Shown here in pieces: positions 1-8,117 of a stretch of 64,000 nt of DNA. This DNA comes from an uncultured Pelagibacteraceae bacterium (lineage in GTDB: Bacteria > Pseudomonadota > Alphaproteobacteria > Pelagibacterales > Pelagibacteraceae). The translations under genes and the position numbers were made by a program. How positions within the stretch are numbered: the first letter of the stretch is position 1; the number at the start of each line of letters is the position of its first letter. The DNA lies in contig CACGBP010000003.1 in NCBI GenBank assembly GCA_902571375.1, positions 1 to 64,000 of the forward strand, given 5' to 3'. The notes below the pieces were generated by a model that saw only the letters and a list, made by a program, of their open reading frames with translations, did not search any database and was not told the DNA's origin.

Positions 1-142
1 TTCCGGTGCAAACCTCTTTATAAGTTGTAACAGGATTATCTCCACCACAATATCCTACCTCTGTTTTAATAATCCCCTCTATTTTGCTGAATTTAATTTC
101 TGGTCCCCAAAAACATCCAAGTGCTAAAACTGCTATTTCCAT
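1..142 (-). CDS. msrA: Peptide methionine sulfoxide reductase MsrA (partial, N-terminus only)
   Basis: Reading the minus strand from the ATG at 142 gives an open frame to the window edge that begins MEIAVLALGCFWGPE and continues with VGYCGGDNP. The GCFWG motif near residue 9 carries the catalytic cysteine of the MsrA family, and the GYxGG motif follows about 25 residues later as expected. The enzyme reduces methionine-S-sulfoxide in oxidised proteins using thioredoxin-type electrons, in the cytoplasm. Only 47 codons are visible and the rest lies outside the window, so completeness cannot be judged. It is too short for the ORF track. It is transcribed divergently from the permease at 178, with about 35 bases between the two starts. 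Confidence 0.9.
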   Translation of the reverse strand, partial: MEIAVLALGCFWGPEIKFSKIEGIIKTEVGYCGGDNPVTTYKEVCTG

Positions 143-177
143 TGATTATGATTTAATTTAATCTACAAATTATTCAT

Positions 178-1062
178 ATGCTTAGTAAAAATCAATTAGG
201 TTTTTTGTACATGTTTTTGTCTATATGTGCATTTTCTTTAATGGATATAATAGTAAAATGGTCTGTAGACTACCCCATTGGACAAGTACTATTCTTTAGA
301 GGTTTTTTTGGGATAATTTTTTATTTTTTTGTAATTCCTAGAGAGCGACTTCATAATTTCTATAAGACAAACAGACCTGGTTTACATTTTCTTAGATGTA
401 TATCTGGATTAATTGCCTTAGTTGCAATTTTTATTGCTTTGAGAAAATTACCATTAGCTACAGTAGTTAGTATATCTTTTGCTGCTCCAATTTTTACAAC
501 AATTTTTTCAATTTTTTTACTTAATGAAAAAGTTGGTATTTTCAGATGGTTAGCAGTAATCGTAGGGTTTGTAGGTATTTTGATTATAACTGAACCAGGT
601 ATAAGTCAATTAAACATTTATTATATTTTTCCAATAATTTTTTGTTTGGGATTATCTTATGTGGCCATAGCAATTCGTCAGCTTTCTACTACCGAACCGG
701 TCTGGCTAATTTCTTTTTATTTCTCATTGTCTATAACATTATTAAGCTTTTTAACCATTCCTCAAGGCTGGGTAATGCCTAATTTTAATCATTTAATTCT
801 ATTATCTTTAGTTGGTATTTTTGGAGGAGTTGCTAATTTATGGTTAAGTCAATCTTATAAATATTCTGAAGTTTCTCTAGTAACTCCACTCAAATATCTT
901 GCCTTAGTTTTTGCAATAATTTTTGGTTATTTTATTTGGGAAGAAATACCTACATTAAAAACTTTAATTGGTGCTGTTTTGGTAATTATTTCAACACTGA
1001 TAATTTTTAGAAGAGAAATTTATAATAAAAAAATTGTTAGTTCAAAAACGATAAATGACTAA
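178..1062 (+). CDS. EamA-type drug/metabolite transporter (DMT) superfamily permease
   Basis: This is a 294-residue, very hydrophobic inner-membrane protein of about ten helices arranged as two EamA-like halves (about 8-140 and 150-285). The second half ends in the usual YLALVFAIIFGYFIWEE region, where EamA repeats carry a conserved glycine and acidic residue. The length fits the family norm. The solute cannot be read from sequence; DMT exporters move amino acids, nucleosides, guanidines or drugs. The ATG at 178 is the first start after the divergent msrA gene. The 3' end overlaps the next gene by 8 bases, suggesting co-transcription with the DNA glycosylase. Confidence 0.85.
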   Translation: MLSKNQLGFLYMFLSICAFSLMDIIVKWSVDYPIGQVLFFRGFFGIIFYFFVIPRERLHNFYKTNRPGLHFLRCISGLIALVAIFIALRKLPLATVVSISFAAPIFTTIFSIFLLNEKVGIFRWLAVIVGFVGILIITEPGISQLNIYYIFPIIFCLGLSYVAIAIRQLSTTEPVWLISFYFSLSITLLSFLTIPQGWVMPNFNHLILLSLVGIFGGVANLWLSQSYKYSEVSLVTPLKYLALVFAIIFGYFIWEEIPTLKTLIGAVLVIISTLIIFRREIYNKKIVSSKTIND

Positions 1063-1690
1063 AGTCCCTAGATATTGGAGCAAAGCAAAAAAATATTTAT
1101 CTAAAAAAGATAAAAAGATGTCGAAATTAATTAAAAACTATCGAAGTCCTACAGAAACAATATTAACAACTAGAAGAGACATTTTTTTTTCTTTATGTAA
1201 AAGTATCGTTGGGCAACAAATCAGTGTAGCTGCTGCAAACTCAGTTTTTTTAAAATTTAAAAAGAAATGTAAAAATAGAATTAATGCTAAAACTGTTTCA
1301 AAATTGACTTTTAACCAATTAAAAAGTTGTGGTTTGAGTCGTCAAAAAGTTTTGGGAATTAGAAGTTTAGCTAAAAAAATACTTGATAAATCTTTTAATC
1401 CAAAATTTATAAGTAAAATGACCGATGAAGAAGCAATTACTTATTTATCAAGTTTAAGACAAATAGGAAGATGGTCTGCTGAAATGATATTACTGTTTAC
1501 ATACAACAGATCCAATATTTGGCCAGTCCAAGATATTGGTCTTTTGAGAGCAATATCGAAAAACTATAATAAAAAGTACTTACCACCTATAAGCTTTGTA
1601 AACTTGCTTAAAAAAAGGTTTTCACCCTATTGTTCAGTTGCGACATGGTATTTGTGGAGAAGCATTGATCCAGAACCTATTCAGTACTAA
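1055..1690 (+). CDS. DNA-3-methyladenine glycosylase II (AlkA-like, HhH-GPD)
   Basis: This 211-residue HhH-GPD base-excision glycosylase removes alkylated purines from DNA. SIVGQQISVAAA at about 50-61 is the typical opening of the fold. The helix-hairpin-helix region lies around LRQIGRWSAEMILLF (about 134-148). The presumed catalytic aspartate is D160 in WPVQDIGLL, where relatives have P-x-D-D-x-G. There is no C-terminal iron-sulfur cysteine cluster, which argues against MutY or endonuclease III. The start overlaps the upstream permease by 8 bases. The stop overlaps the convergent DUF1330 gene tail to tail by 14 bases. Confidence 0.85.
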   Translation: MTKVPRYWSKAKKYLSKKDKKMSKLIKNYRSPTETILTTRRDIFFSLCKSIVGQQISVAAANSVFLKFKKKCKNRINAKTVSKLTFNQLKSCGLSRQKVLGIRSLAKKILDKSFNPKFISKMTDEEAITYLSSLRQIGRWSAEMILLFTYNRSNIWPVQDIGLLRAISKNYNKKYLPPISFVNLLKKRFSPYCSVATWYLWRSIDPEPIQY

Positions 1691-1976
1691 ATCCCTCTAT
1701 TATTTGCATGTGTCTTATTGTTGTGTCTTTCGCTATGTTCCAACCATTTTGATATTCAGAGGACTTATGACACTCAATTGCTTTTTCATAACTCGGGAAC
1801 TCCCAAATGACTGTTCTCACAAAATTGTCACCATTAAAAGTTTCATACTTGCCACCTCGAACAAGAGGCTTACCTCCAAACCCTTTAATAATAGGTGTTA
1901 CAGTCTCAGCATATTTTTTTAAATTTTCTTGATTATCTATTTTTATATAAAGACTTATCCAATAACCCTTTTTCAT
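1677..1976 (-). CDS. DUF1330 family small protein
   Basis: This is a 99-residue protein when started at the ATG at 1976 (MKKGYWISLYIKI). The ORF track's longer version uses a TTG at 1985. It has the dimeric alpha/beta-barrel look of DUF1330 proteins: an opening GYW strand, then KPLVRGGKYE and a late WNIAKD segment resembling the family's YxxAxxxR region. The biochemical role is not established. It is the last gene of the minus-strand unit containing uraD and a small fragment ORF, so a link to purine catabolism is possible but only by context. Its stop overlaps alkA by 14 bases. Confidence 0.75.
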   Translation of the reverse strand: MKKGYWISLYIKIDNQENLKKYAETVTPIIKGFGGKPLVRGGKYETFNGDNFVRTVIWEFPSYEKAIECHKSSEYQNGWNIAKDTTIRHMQIIEGFSTE

Positions 1977-1977
1977 T

Positions 1978-2070
1978 TTAATCAATCCATTCTTTAAATT
2001 TTTCTAAATTATTTTGAATATATAAAGTAAGTTCTTCATCATAAAACATAAAACAATCAAATATTTTCAT
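1978..2070 (-). CDS. 30-residue ORF; possible remnant of a family-17-like glycosyltransferase
   Basis: Between uraD and DUF1330 an ATG at 2070 opens a 30-codon frame (MKIFDCFMFYDEELT...) ending in TAA at 1978. The first 15 or so residues resemble the conserved start of GT17-like glycosyltransferases (MKIxDCFxFxDEELLL). The rest does not continue into that family and stops at once. It is either a decayed gene start or a genuine small protein. The spacing is tight (6 bases after the uraD stop, 1 base before the DUF1330 start), which argues for translation as part of the unit. The family assignment is from memory of the motif only. Confidence 0.4.
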   Translation of the reverse strand: MKIFDCFMFYDEELTLYIQNNLEKFKEWID

Positions 2071-2076
2071 AAATTT

Positions 2077-2573
2077 TTAACTCTTTAAAACCTCATTAAG
2101 TCTAAATAAAGCAATTTTCTCAACTTCTGATTTCGCTTTATTAAATTCGATTTCGTAATTATTATTAATTCTTTTTCTAAAATTATCCAAAATTTGATTT
2201 TTGTTTTTACCTTTAACAGCAATTATAAATGGAAATTTGAATTTTCTCTCATAATCTAAATTTAATTTTTCAAATTCTAACAATTCTTCTTTTGAACATG
2301 TATCTAATTTAGCATTTTTTTGTTCTTCTGATGAAAACAATGTTAATTTTTTTCGATTGCTAATTTTGGGTGTAAATTTAAAATTTCTACAATCTTTTCT
2401 TTTGAACAATTATTGTAAATTTTCATCATTTTATGAATAAGATCTTCTTGATCATTAAATGGTTTTAATTGATAAGTTTTGCTAGCAACCCATTCTGATT
2501 TTTCAAATATACTTCCAAAAATTGATAAAAATTCAATTTCAGATAAAGCGTTCAGATTTTTTGTAACTTTCAT
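2077..2573 (-). pseudogene. uraD: OHCU decarboxylase (UraD), disrupted by a single-base frameshift
   Basis: Two overlapping ORF-track frames are two halves of one OHCU decarboxylase, the enzyme that turns 2-oxo-4-hydroxy-4-carboxy-5-ureidoimidazoline into S-allantoin. The first frame (from the ATG at 2573) carries the N-terminal helices and the active-site HPKLA motif, then runs into IEKN and a stop. The second frame supplies SSEEQKNAKLD, FKFPFIIAV and the C-terminal helix up to 2077. The break lies at an A7 run (T7 at 2347-2353 on plus). One extra A would read HPKLAIEKKLTLFSSEEQ in a single frame of about 165 residues. A sequencing error, polymerase slippage or a recent mutation could each explain it. 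The 5' end faces hiuH across 63 bases. Confidence 0.8.
2347..2353. repeat. A/T7 homopolymer at the uraD frameshift
   Basis: The seven-base T run on plus (A7 in the uraD sense strand) sits exactly where the reading frame changes. Adding one base fuses the two uraD frames at the place where the OHCU decarboxylase family is continuous. Confidence 0.85.
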
Positions 2574-2636
2574 TATTTGTGCGAAGATGTTTTAATATAT
2601 TTATTATCAAGTTTTTGTATAGTATATACTTATTAT
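2574..2636. promoter_or_regulatory. Divergent uraD / hiuH promoter region with a short palindrome
   Basis: These 63 bases separate the uraD ATG (minus) from the hiuH ATG (plus) and must carry both promoters. On plus a TATACT hexamer at 2625-2630 is a plausible -10 box, with a weaker TTATCA upstream (15-base spacer, short). The palindrome GTATA-GTA-TATAC at 2617-2629 overlaps it and could be an operator. This is a weak call because the DNA is AT-rich. Confidence 0.35.
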
Positions 2637-2987
2637 ATGGCTAAATTAACAACTCATGTACTAGATGTTTATTCAGGTAAACCTGGAAAGAATATTAAAG
2701 TTGAGTTGTTTTTTCTTAATGGCAAAGATAGAGAAATAATCAATAGCCTAGTTCTTAATACTGATGGAAGGTCGGATAAACCACTTGCTGAAGAAGATAA
2801 ATTTAAATCAGGAAAATACGAATTGGTTTTTTATATTGGTGATTATTTTAAAGAGATTATCAAAAATGAAAAAAAACCATTTCTTGATGATGTAGTTGTC
2901 AGATTTAATATTTCAAATAATAAAGAAAATTATCATGTGCCATTGTTGGTATCACCTTGGAGTTATTCAACTTATAGAGGAAGCTAA
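2637..2987 (+). CDS. hiuH: 5-hydroxyisourate hydrolase (transthyretin-like)
   Basis: A 116-residue HIU hydrolase that opens the ring of 5-hydroxyisourate, the product of urate oxidation, to give OHCU. It begins MAKLTTHVLDVYSGKPG, matching the family's L-(T/S)-x-H-V-L-D-x-x-x-G-x-P-A/G opening with its active-site histidine. It ends with the diagnostic C-terminal YRGS tetrapeptide (SPWSYSTYRGS). The ORF track extends it to a TTG at 2577, but family alignment supports the ATG at 2637. Its TAA overlaps the xdhA ATG by one base, so it heads a purine-oxidation operon. Confidence 0.93.
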   Translation: MAKLTTHVLDVYSGKPGKNIKVELFFLNGKDREIINSLVLNTDGRSDKPLAEEDKFKSGKYELVFYIGDYFKEIIKNEKKPFLDDVVVRFNISNNKENYHVPLLVSPWSYSTYRGS

Positions 2988-4426
2988 TGGTTTCCAATAC
3001 TATTCAATTCATCTATAATAATCAAATTTGTAGTATAGAAAACCCTGATCCCAACAAGACAGTTTTAGATTATGTTCGTAACGATCTAAAAAAAAATGGA
3101 ACTAAAGAAGGGTGTGCTGAGGGCGGTTGTGGCGCTTGCACAGTGGTTCTTGGAGAACTAAAGAATTCCAAATTGGTATATAAATCAATAAACTCTTGTA
3201 TTAGCTTTTTACCCTCGGTTAATGGAAAACATTTAATTTTGGTTGAAGATTTAATGTCAAAAAAAAATGAATTACATCCTATCCAGGAAGCGATGGTAAA
3301 ATTTCATGGCTCACAATGTGGTTTTTGTACCCCCGGATTTATCATGTCATTATTCGCAATGTATAAAAATTTTAAAAAATTTGATGATGAAATTATTGAG
3401 GAAACACTCTCTGGTAATTTATGTAGATGCACTGGATATAGACCAATTATTGATGCTGCAAAAAGCTTAAACAAAAAGAAAGACAATGATCATTTTAAAA
3501 AAGATCAAACAAAAATTATTAACTTACTAAAAAAAATAAATAATAATGAAGTTGAAATTTTTCATAAGAATAAAAAATATTTCTCACCTAAATCCTTAAA
3601 CAATTTAAAGAAAATTATTAAAAAAAATCCTCATTCTTATTTTTTAAGTGGAGGAACAGATTTATCTTTAGGAGTTACAAAGTTAAGAGGAGAAATAAAA
3701 AGTATTATTTCTCTAAATTCAGTTAAAGAATTAAAATTTGTAAAAAAAAATAAAAACTACATAGAAGTCGGAGCTGGAGTTTCCTTATATGATTTTCAAA
3801 ATATCATAAAATCCTACTATTTAGATTTTTATAATATATTGAAAAGATATGGTTCAGTTCAAATAAGAAATGTTGGCACTGTATCTGGAAATATTGCTAC
3901 AGCGTCGCCAATTGGTGATACGTTACCTTTGTTATTAAGCTTGGATGCAGTTATTAAAATTCAAACTAAAAATACTTTAAAAATTATACCTTTAGATCAA
4001 TTTTTTATTTCTTACAGAAAAACAAAACTTAAAAAGGGTGATTTTGTTTATTCAGTAAAAATCCCAATAAATAAAAAAAACTTTTTTAAGGCCTATAAAA
4101 TATCAAAAAGATTTGATGATGATATTTCAACTGTTTGTGCTTCATTCAATTTGTTGATTAAAAATAATAAAATAGTCAAAGCAAAAATAGCTTACGGGGG
4201 AATGTCTGAAATACCTAAGCGTGCAACATCAATTGAAAAAATACTTGATAATTCTATTTTTTCTAAAGAACTTTTTTTGAAAGCACAGAATTTGATTAAG
4301 GATGATTTTTCACCAATTGACGATATGAGAGCAAGTAAAAATTATAGAATTGAAATTGCCAAAAACCTTTTAATGAAATTTTTTTACGAAATTAGTAAAA
4401 AAAAGAATATTAGAATTAATCAATGA
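2987..4426 (+). CDS. xdhA: Xanthine dehydrogenase small subunit (2Fe-2S and FAD domains)
   Basis: A 479-residue electron-transfer subunit of xanthine dehydrogenase. The N-terminal plant-ferredoxin-type domain has EGCAEGGCGACTVV (cysteines at 43, 48, 51) and a fourth cysteine near 70. The second 2Fe-2S domain has QCGFCTPG (about 111-118) and NLCRCTGYRPI (about 144-154). The FAD-binding domain follows from about 195 with LSGGTDLSLGVTK and GSVQIRNVGTVSGNIA. A CO-dehydrogenase-like C-terminal domain ends the protein. Electrons from the molybdenum centre in XdhB pass through these clusters to FAD and then NAD. It is translationally coupled at both ends (TAATG with hiuH, ATGA with xdhB). No xdhC maturation gene is visible nearby. 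Confidence 0.95.
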   Translation: MVSNTIQFIYNNQICSIENPDPNKTVLDYVRNDLKKNGTKEGCAEGGCGACTVVLGELKNSKLVYKSINSCISFLPSVNGKHLILVEDLMSKKNELHPIQEAMVKFHGSQCGFCTPGFIMSLFAMYKNFKKFDDEIIEETLSGNLCRCTGYRPIIDAAKSLNKKKDNDHFKKDQTKIINLLKKINNNEVEIFHKNKKYFSPKSLNNLKKIIKKNPHSYFLSGGTDLSLGVTKLRGEIKSIISLNSVKELKFVKKNKNYIEVGAGVSLYDFQNIIKSYYLDFYNILKRYGSVQIRNVGTVSGNIATASPIGDTLPLLLSLDAVIKIQTKNTLKIIPLDQFFISYRKTKLKKGDFVYSVKIPINKKNFFKAYKISKRFDDDISTVCASFNLLIKNNKIVKAKIAYGGMSEIPKRATSIEKILDNSIFSKELFLKAQNLIKDDFSPIDDMRASKNYRIEIAKNLLMKFFYEISKKKNIRINQ

Positions 4427-6726
4427 AAATAAGCGACTCATTATTTAATAAAAGTATAGTTCATGACAGTGGGGCCAAGCATGTTTCAGGATTAGCTAAG
4501 TATACTGATGATATTAGTGAACCGCTAAATACACTATACGGTGCAATAGGTTGGAGCAAAAAAGCACATGCTAAATTAAAAAAAATTGATTTAAAGGATG
4601 TAAAAAAAAGTGAGGGAGTGCTCTCTGTTATTACATATTTGGATATACCAGGTAGAAATGATGTTGGTCCAGTATTTGATGGAGATCCAATTTTTCCGAA
4701 AGATAAAGTAGAATATTATGGTCAACCACTTTTTGCAGTAGCTGCAACATCAATGGAACTTGCAAGAAAAGCGGTATTAAAAGCAAAAGTTGTTTATCAA
4801 GATTTAAAACCAATAGTTACTATTGATGAAGCTTTAAAAAAAAATAGCTTATTATTTAAACCAAGAATAATAAAAAAAGGTAATCCAAATCAAAAAATAA
4901 AAAAGTCAAAAAATAAAATCAAAGGAAATTTTACAACTGGTAGCCAAGAGCATTTTTACTTGGAAGGACAGGTTGCTTTTGTGATCCCAAAAGAAGATGA
5001 AAATTATACAGTTTATAGTTCAACTCAACATCCATCCGAAACACAACAAATCATAGCAAAAATGTTAAATCAAAAAAGTAATTCAATTGATGTTTTAGTT
5101 AGAAGAATTGGTGGAGGATTTGGTGGTAAGGAGACCAATTTTATGACTTCTGCTATTTGTGCTCTTTTATCTCATAAGACAAAAAAACCAATTAAGCTTA
5201 GACTGGATAGGGATGACGATATAATTATAACTGGAAAAAGACATGATTTTTATTCTGATTATGAAGTAGGGTTTGATGATGATGGCCGTATTGATGGTTT
5301 GAAATTAAAACTTGCATCTCGATGTGGAATGTCGCCAGATCTTTCACTTGCAATAAATGAAAGAGCTTTATTGCATATTGATAATGCATATTACTTATCG
5401 GATGTAGAAATAAAAAATTATTTATGCAAGACTAACACTGTATCTTCAACAGCCTTTAGAGGGTTTGGTGGTAATCAAGGTATGATGGCTATCGAAAATA
5501 TTATCGACAATATATCTCGTTATTTAAAAAAAGATCCATCTAAAATTAGAGAAAGAAATTTTTATGGAAGGAAAAATAGAAACATAACTCATTATGGAAT
5601 GAAAATTAATGATAATGTTATTAATGAAATATTTGAAGATCTAAAAACTAAATCTAATTACAAAAAAAGATATAGTGAAATTAAAAAATTTAATCAAAAA
5701 AATAAATTTAAAAAGAAAGGTATTTCAATAACTCCTGTTAAATTTGGAATATCATTTACCACAATACACCTTAATCAAGCTGGTGCCCTCGTTCATGTTT
5801 ATACTGATGGCAGTATTCATATGAATCACGGAGGCATAGAAATGGGTCAAGGAACCCATACTAAAATTGCTCAGTTGGTAGCTAACTCTTTTGGTTTACC
5901 ATATGAAAAAGTTCAAATCTCATCGACCAATACATCAAAAGTACCCAACACTTCAGCTAGTGCCGCTTCTTCTACAACTGATTTAAATGGAGCAGCTACT
6001 CTAAACGCTGTGTCAAAAATAAAATTGAATATAAATAATTTTATTAAAAAAAAGTATAAAATTTTCTCAAAAACTGAACCTATATATAAAGATGGAAACA
6101 TTTACATTGGAAATAGAATTTTTAATTTTGAACAAATAATTAAAGAAGCTTATTTAAATAGAATATCTCTTTCATCCTCAGGTTTTTATTCTACTCCAAA
6201 AATTAATTTTAATAAGAAAATTTTTAAAGGAAGACCTTTTTATTATTTTTGCTATGGTGCTGCTGTATCAGAAGTTACTATTGATACTTTTACCGGTGAA
6301 AGTGTTCTAGACAGAGTTGATATTTTACATGATGTTGGAAATGCAATTAATCCAGCACTAGAACGTGGACAAATAGAGGGAGGTTTTGTGCAGGGTCAAG
6401 GATGGTTAACTATGGAGGAGGTAGTTTGGGATAAATTAGGAAAAATAAAAACTTTCTCTCCATCTACTTATAAAATTCCTGCAATAAATGATATCCCCAA
6501 AAAATTTAACGTTGAAATTTTTAAAAAAGGTTTAAATGTTGAAAAAGTTGTAAACAAAGCCAAGACAACCGGAGAACCTCCACTTATGCTTGCTATGAGT
6601 GTTTTTTTTGCAATTAAAGATGCAATAGCTTCAACAGCCAATTATAAAAAAGTACCCGTTATTAACGCTCCAGCTACACCTGAAAAAATATTATTGAGTA
6701 TAAAGAAATTAAAAAATATAGTTTAA
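4423..6726 (+). CDS. xdhB: Xanthine dehydrogenase large, molybdopterin-binding subunit
   Basis: A 767-residue molybdenum hydroxylase subunit that oxidises hypoxanthine and xanthine to urate. Molybdopterin-contact motifs are RRIGGGFGGKE (about 228-237), SSTAFRGFGGNQGM (about 341-354) and HGGIEMGQGTHTK (about 474). The catalytic glutamate lies in TGEPPLMLA (about 713). The AFRGFGG form and GEPP motif are xanthine-dehydrogenase type, not CO-dehydrogenase type. Length matches bacterial XdhB. The ATG overlaps the xdhA stop by 4 bases and guaD follows 4 bases after the stop, so the complex and the deaminase that feeds it are co-expressed. Confidence 0.95.
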   Translation: MKISDSLFNKSIVHDSGAKHVSGLAKYTDDISEPLNTLYGAIGWSKKAHAKLKKIDLKDVKKSEGVLSVITYLDIPGRNDVGPVFDGDPIFPKDKVEYYGQPLFAVAATSMELARKAVLKAKVVYQDLKPIVTIDEALKKNSLLFKPRIIKKGNPNQKIKKSKNKIKGNFTTGSQEHFYLEGQVAFVIPKEDENYTVYSSTQHPSETQQIIAKMLNQKSNSIDVLVRRIGGGFGGKETNFMTSAICALLSHKTKKPIKLRLDRDDDIIITGKRHDFYSDYEVGFDDDGRIDGLKLKLASRCGMSPDLSLAINERALLHIDNAYYLSDVEIKNYLCKTNTVSSTAFRGFGGNQGMMAIENIIDNISRYLKKDPSKIRERNFYGRKNRNITHYGMKINDNVINEIFEDLKTKSNYKKRYSEIKKFNQKNKFKKKGISITPVKFGISFTTIHLNQAGALVHVYTDGSIHMNHGGIEMGQGTHTKIAQLVANSFGLPYEKVQISSTNTSKVPNTSASAASSTTDLNGAATLNAVSKIKLNINNFIKKKYKIFSKTEPIYKDGNIYIGNRIFNFEQIIKEAYLNRISLSSSGFYSTPKINFNKKIFKGRPFYYFCYGAAVSEVTIDTFTGESVLDRVDILHDVGNAINPALERGQIEGGFVQGQGWLTMEEVVWDKLGKIKTFSPSTYKIPAINDIPKKFNVEIFKKGLNVEKVVNKAKTTGEPPLMLAMSVFFAIKDAIASTANYKKVPVINAPATPEKILLSIKKLKNIV

Positions 6727-6730
6727 ATTT

Positions 6731-7201
6731 ATGTCGAATAATTCTCAATTTATGTTGAAGGCTATAGAGCTTTCAATAAAAAGTGCAAAAGCCAAGGGTG
6801 GTCCATTTGGCTGTGTTATAGTTAAAGATAATAAAATAATTGCTGAAGGCCACAATCAAGTAACAGTAAACAATGATCCTACCGCTCATGCAGAAATAGT
6901 TGCAATTAGAAATGCATGTAGAAAATTAAATAATTTTTTTCTAAAAGGATGTGATCTTTACACAAGTTGTGAACCATGTCCCATGTGCTTATCAGCAATA
7001 TATTGGTCTCACGTTGATAACATTTTTTACGCTAATACCAGAACAGACGCTGCCAATATAGATTTTGATGACTCTTTAATATACTCAGAAATTAAAAAAG
7101 ATATTAATGAGAGAAAAATAAAGATGTCTCAAATGAATAGAGAAGAGGCGCTTGAGGCATTTAAAATTTGGCAAACGAAAGAAGATAAAATTAAATATTA
7201 A
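6731..7201 (+). CDS. guaD: Guanine deaminase, cytidine-deaminase-fold type
   Basis: A 156-residue zinc deaminase with the HAE (53-55) and PCPMC (82-86) metal and proton-shuttle motifs. The downstream stretch IFYANTRTDAANIDFDDSLIY is characteristic of Bacillus-type GuaD, not the tRNA adenosine deaminase TadA or cytosine deaminase. Guanine deamination gives xanthine, the substrate of the XdhAB encoded just upstream. The start ATG is 4 bases after xdhB and the stop is immediately followed by the puuD ATG. Confidence 0.9.
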   Translation: MSNNSQFMLKAIELSIKSAKAKGGPFGCVIVKDNKIIAEGHNQVTVNNDPTAHAEIVAIRNACRKLNNFFLKGCDLYTSCEPCPMCLSAIYWSHVDNIFYANTRTDAANIDFDDSLIYSEIKKDINERKIKMSQMNREEALEAFKIWQTKEDKIKY

Positions 7202-8113
7202 ATGGAAATTTTTACATACGCACTTAAGTGGTCTGAGGCAATATTAAGATGGGGACATGTATTATTTGCTATCTTATGGGTAGGAAATAGTTTTTTATTT
7301 AATTATTTAGATAATAAATTGAACAAAAATATTAGCTCAAAAGATATAGATGGTGAAGGCTATTTAATGCATTCAGGTTTTTTCTACAAATTATCTAGAT
7401 TAAAAACTTCTCCAAACCAATCTTATTTAAATCAACTCGTAATCTTTAAGTGGCAAAGTTATTTAACATTTGTTACTGGAATATTGTTATTAGGAGTGAT
7501 TTACTATTATAATTCTGGTGTATTAATGGTTGATAAAAGAGTTTTAGTTTTATCTCCATTCAATGCAATTTCATATTCTGTTTTATCATTGGTTTTGTCT
7601 TGGGTTATTTATGATTCTTTGTGCAAATCCAGTCTTATAAAGAATAATTTTTTATTTTTGACCACAATGTTAATTTTATTAGGCCTATTATCGTTTGGTT
7701 TGACTAAAATTTTTGGTGCAAAGTTTGCATTTTTAAGCGTAGGGTTAATTATTGGAACGAATATGTTCGCTAATGTTTTTACTGTCATTATTCCAAATCA
7801 GATGAATATTATTAATAGTAGTAAAGATAATAAAGAGTTTGATATGAGTCTGTCCTTGGCTGCGAAACAAAGGTCAATACACAACAATTATTCAACGTTT
7901 TTAGTATTATTTATAATGCTGTCAGGACATTATAGTTTTTTAGTTTATCATAAATATAATTGGCTAATTTTATGTTTAATTGCAATTATTTCTGCACTTG
8001 GGCGTCACTATTTTAACTTAAGAGGAAGAAATATTCATAAACCAAGTATTCTATTTACTTCAATTATTGCTTTGATATTACTTGCATCACTAATATTTGT
8101 ATTCAAAAACTAA
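7202..8113 (+). CDS. puuD: Membrane urate oxidase PuuD, lacking the cytochrome c domain
   Basis: A 303-residue integral membrane protein of about eight helices. It contains the family landmarks RWGHVLFAILWVGNSF (about 17-32), HSGFFYKLSRLKTSP, FKWQSYLTFVTG, LSWVIYDSLC, GTNMFANVFTVIIPNQ and KQRSIHNNYSTF. These match the N-terminal urate-oxidase domain of PuuD, which converts urate to 5-hydroxyisourate and passes electrons to the respiratory chain. Characterised PuuD proteins carry an additional C-terminal cytochrome c domain of roughly 100 residues; here the protein ends after the last helix and has no CxxCH. Electrons must go to a separate carrier. HiuH, the next enzyme, is encoded at the head of the same operon. 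Confidence 0.9.
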   Translation: MEIFTYALKWSEAILRWGHVLFAILWVGNSFLFNYLDNKLNKNISSKDIDGEGYLMHSGFFYKLSRLKTSPNQSYLNQLVIFKWQSYLTFVTGILLLGVIYYYNSGVLMVDKRVLVLSPFNAISYSVLSLVLSWVIYDSLCKSSLIKNNFLFLTTMLILLGLLSFGLTKIFGAKFAFLSVGLIIGTNMFANVFTVIIPNQMNIINSSKDNKEFDMSLSLAAKQRSIHNNYSTFLVLFIMLSGHYSFLVYHKYNWLILCLIAIISALGRHYFNLRGRNIHKPSILFTSIIALILLASLIFVFKN

Positions 8114-8117
8114 AAAA

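Noticed and set aside
2577-2636. N-terminal extension of hiuH from a TTG
   Set aside because: The family starts at the ATG at 2637; the extension would use up the divergent promoter region.
2987-6726. CO dehydrogenase or aldehyde oxidase instead of XdhAB
   Set aside because: The AFRGFGG and GEPP motifs, fused 2Fe-2S/FAD subunit and purine-catabolic neighbours support xanthine dehydrogenase.
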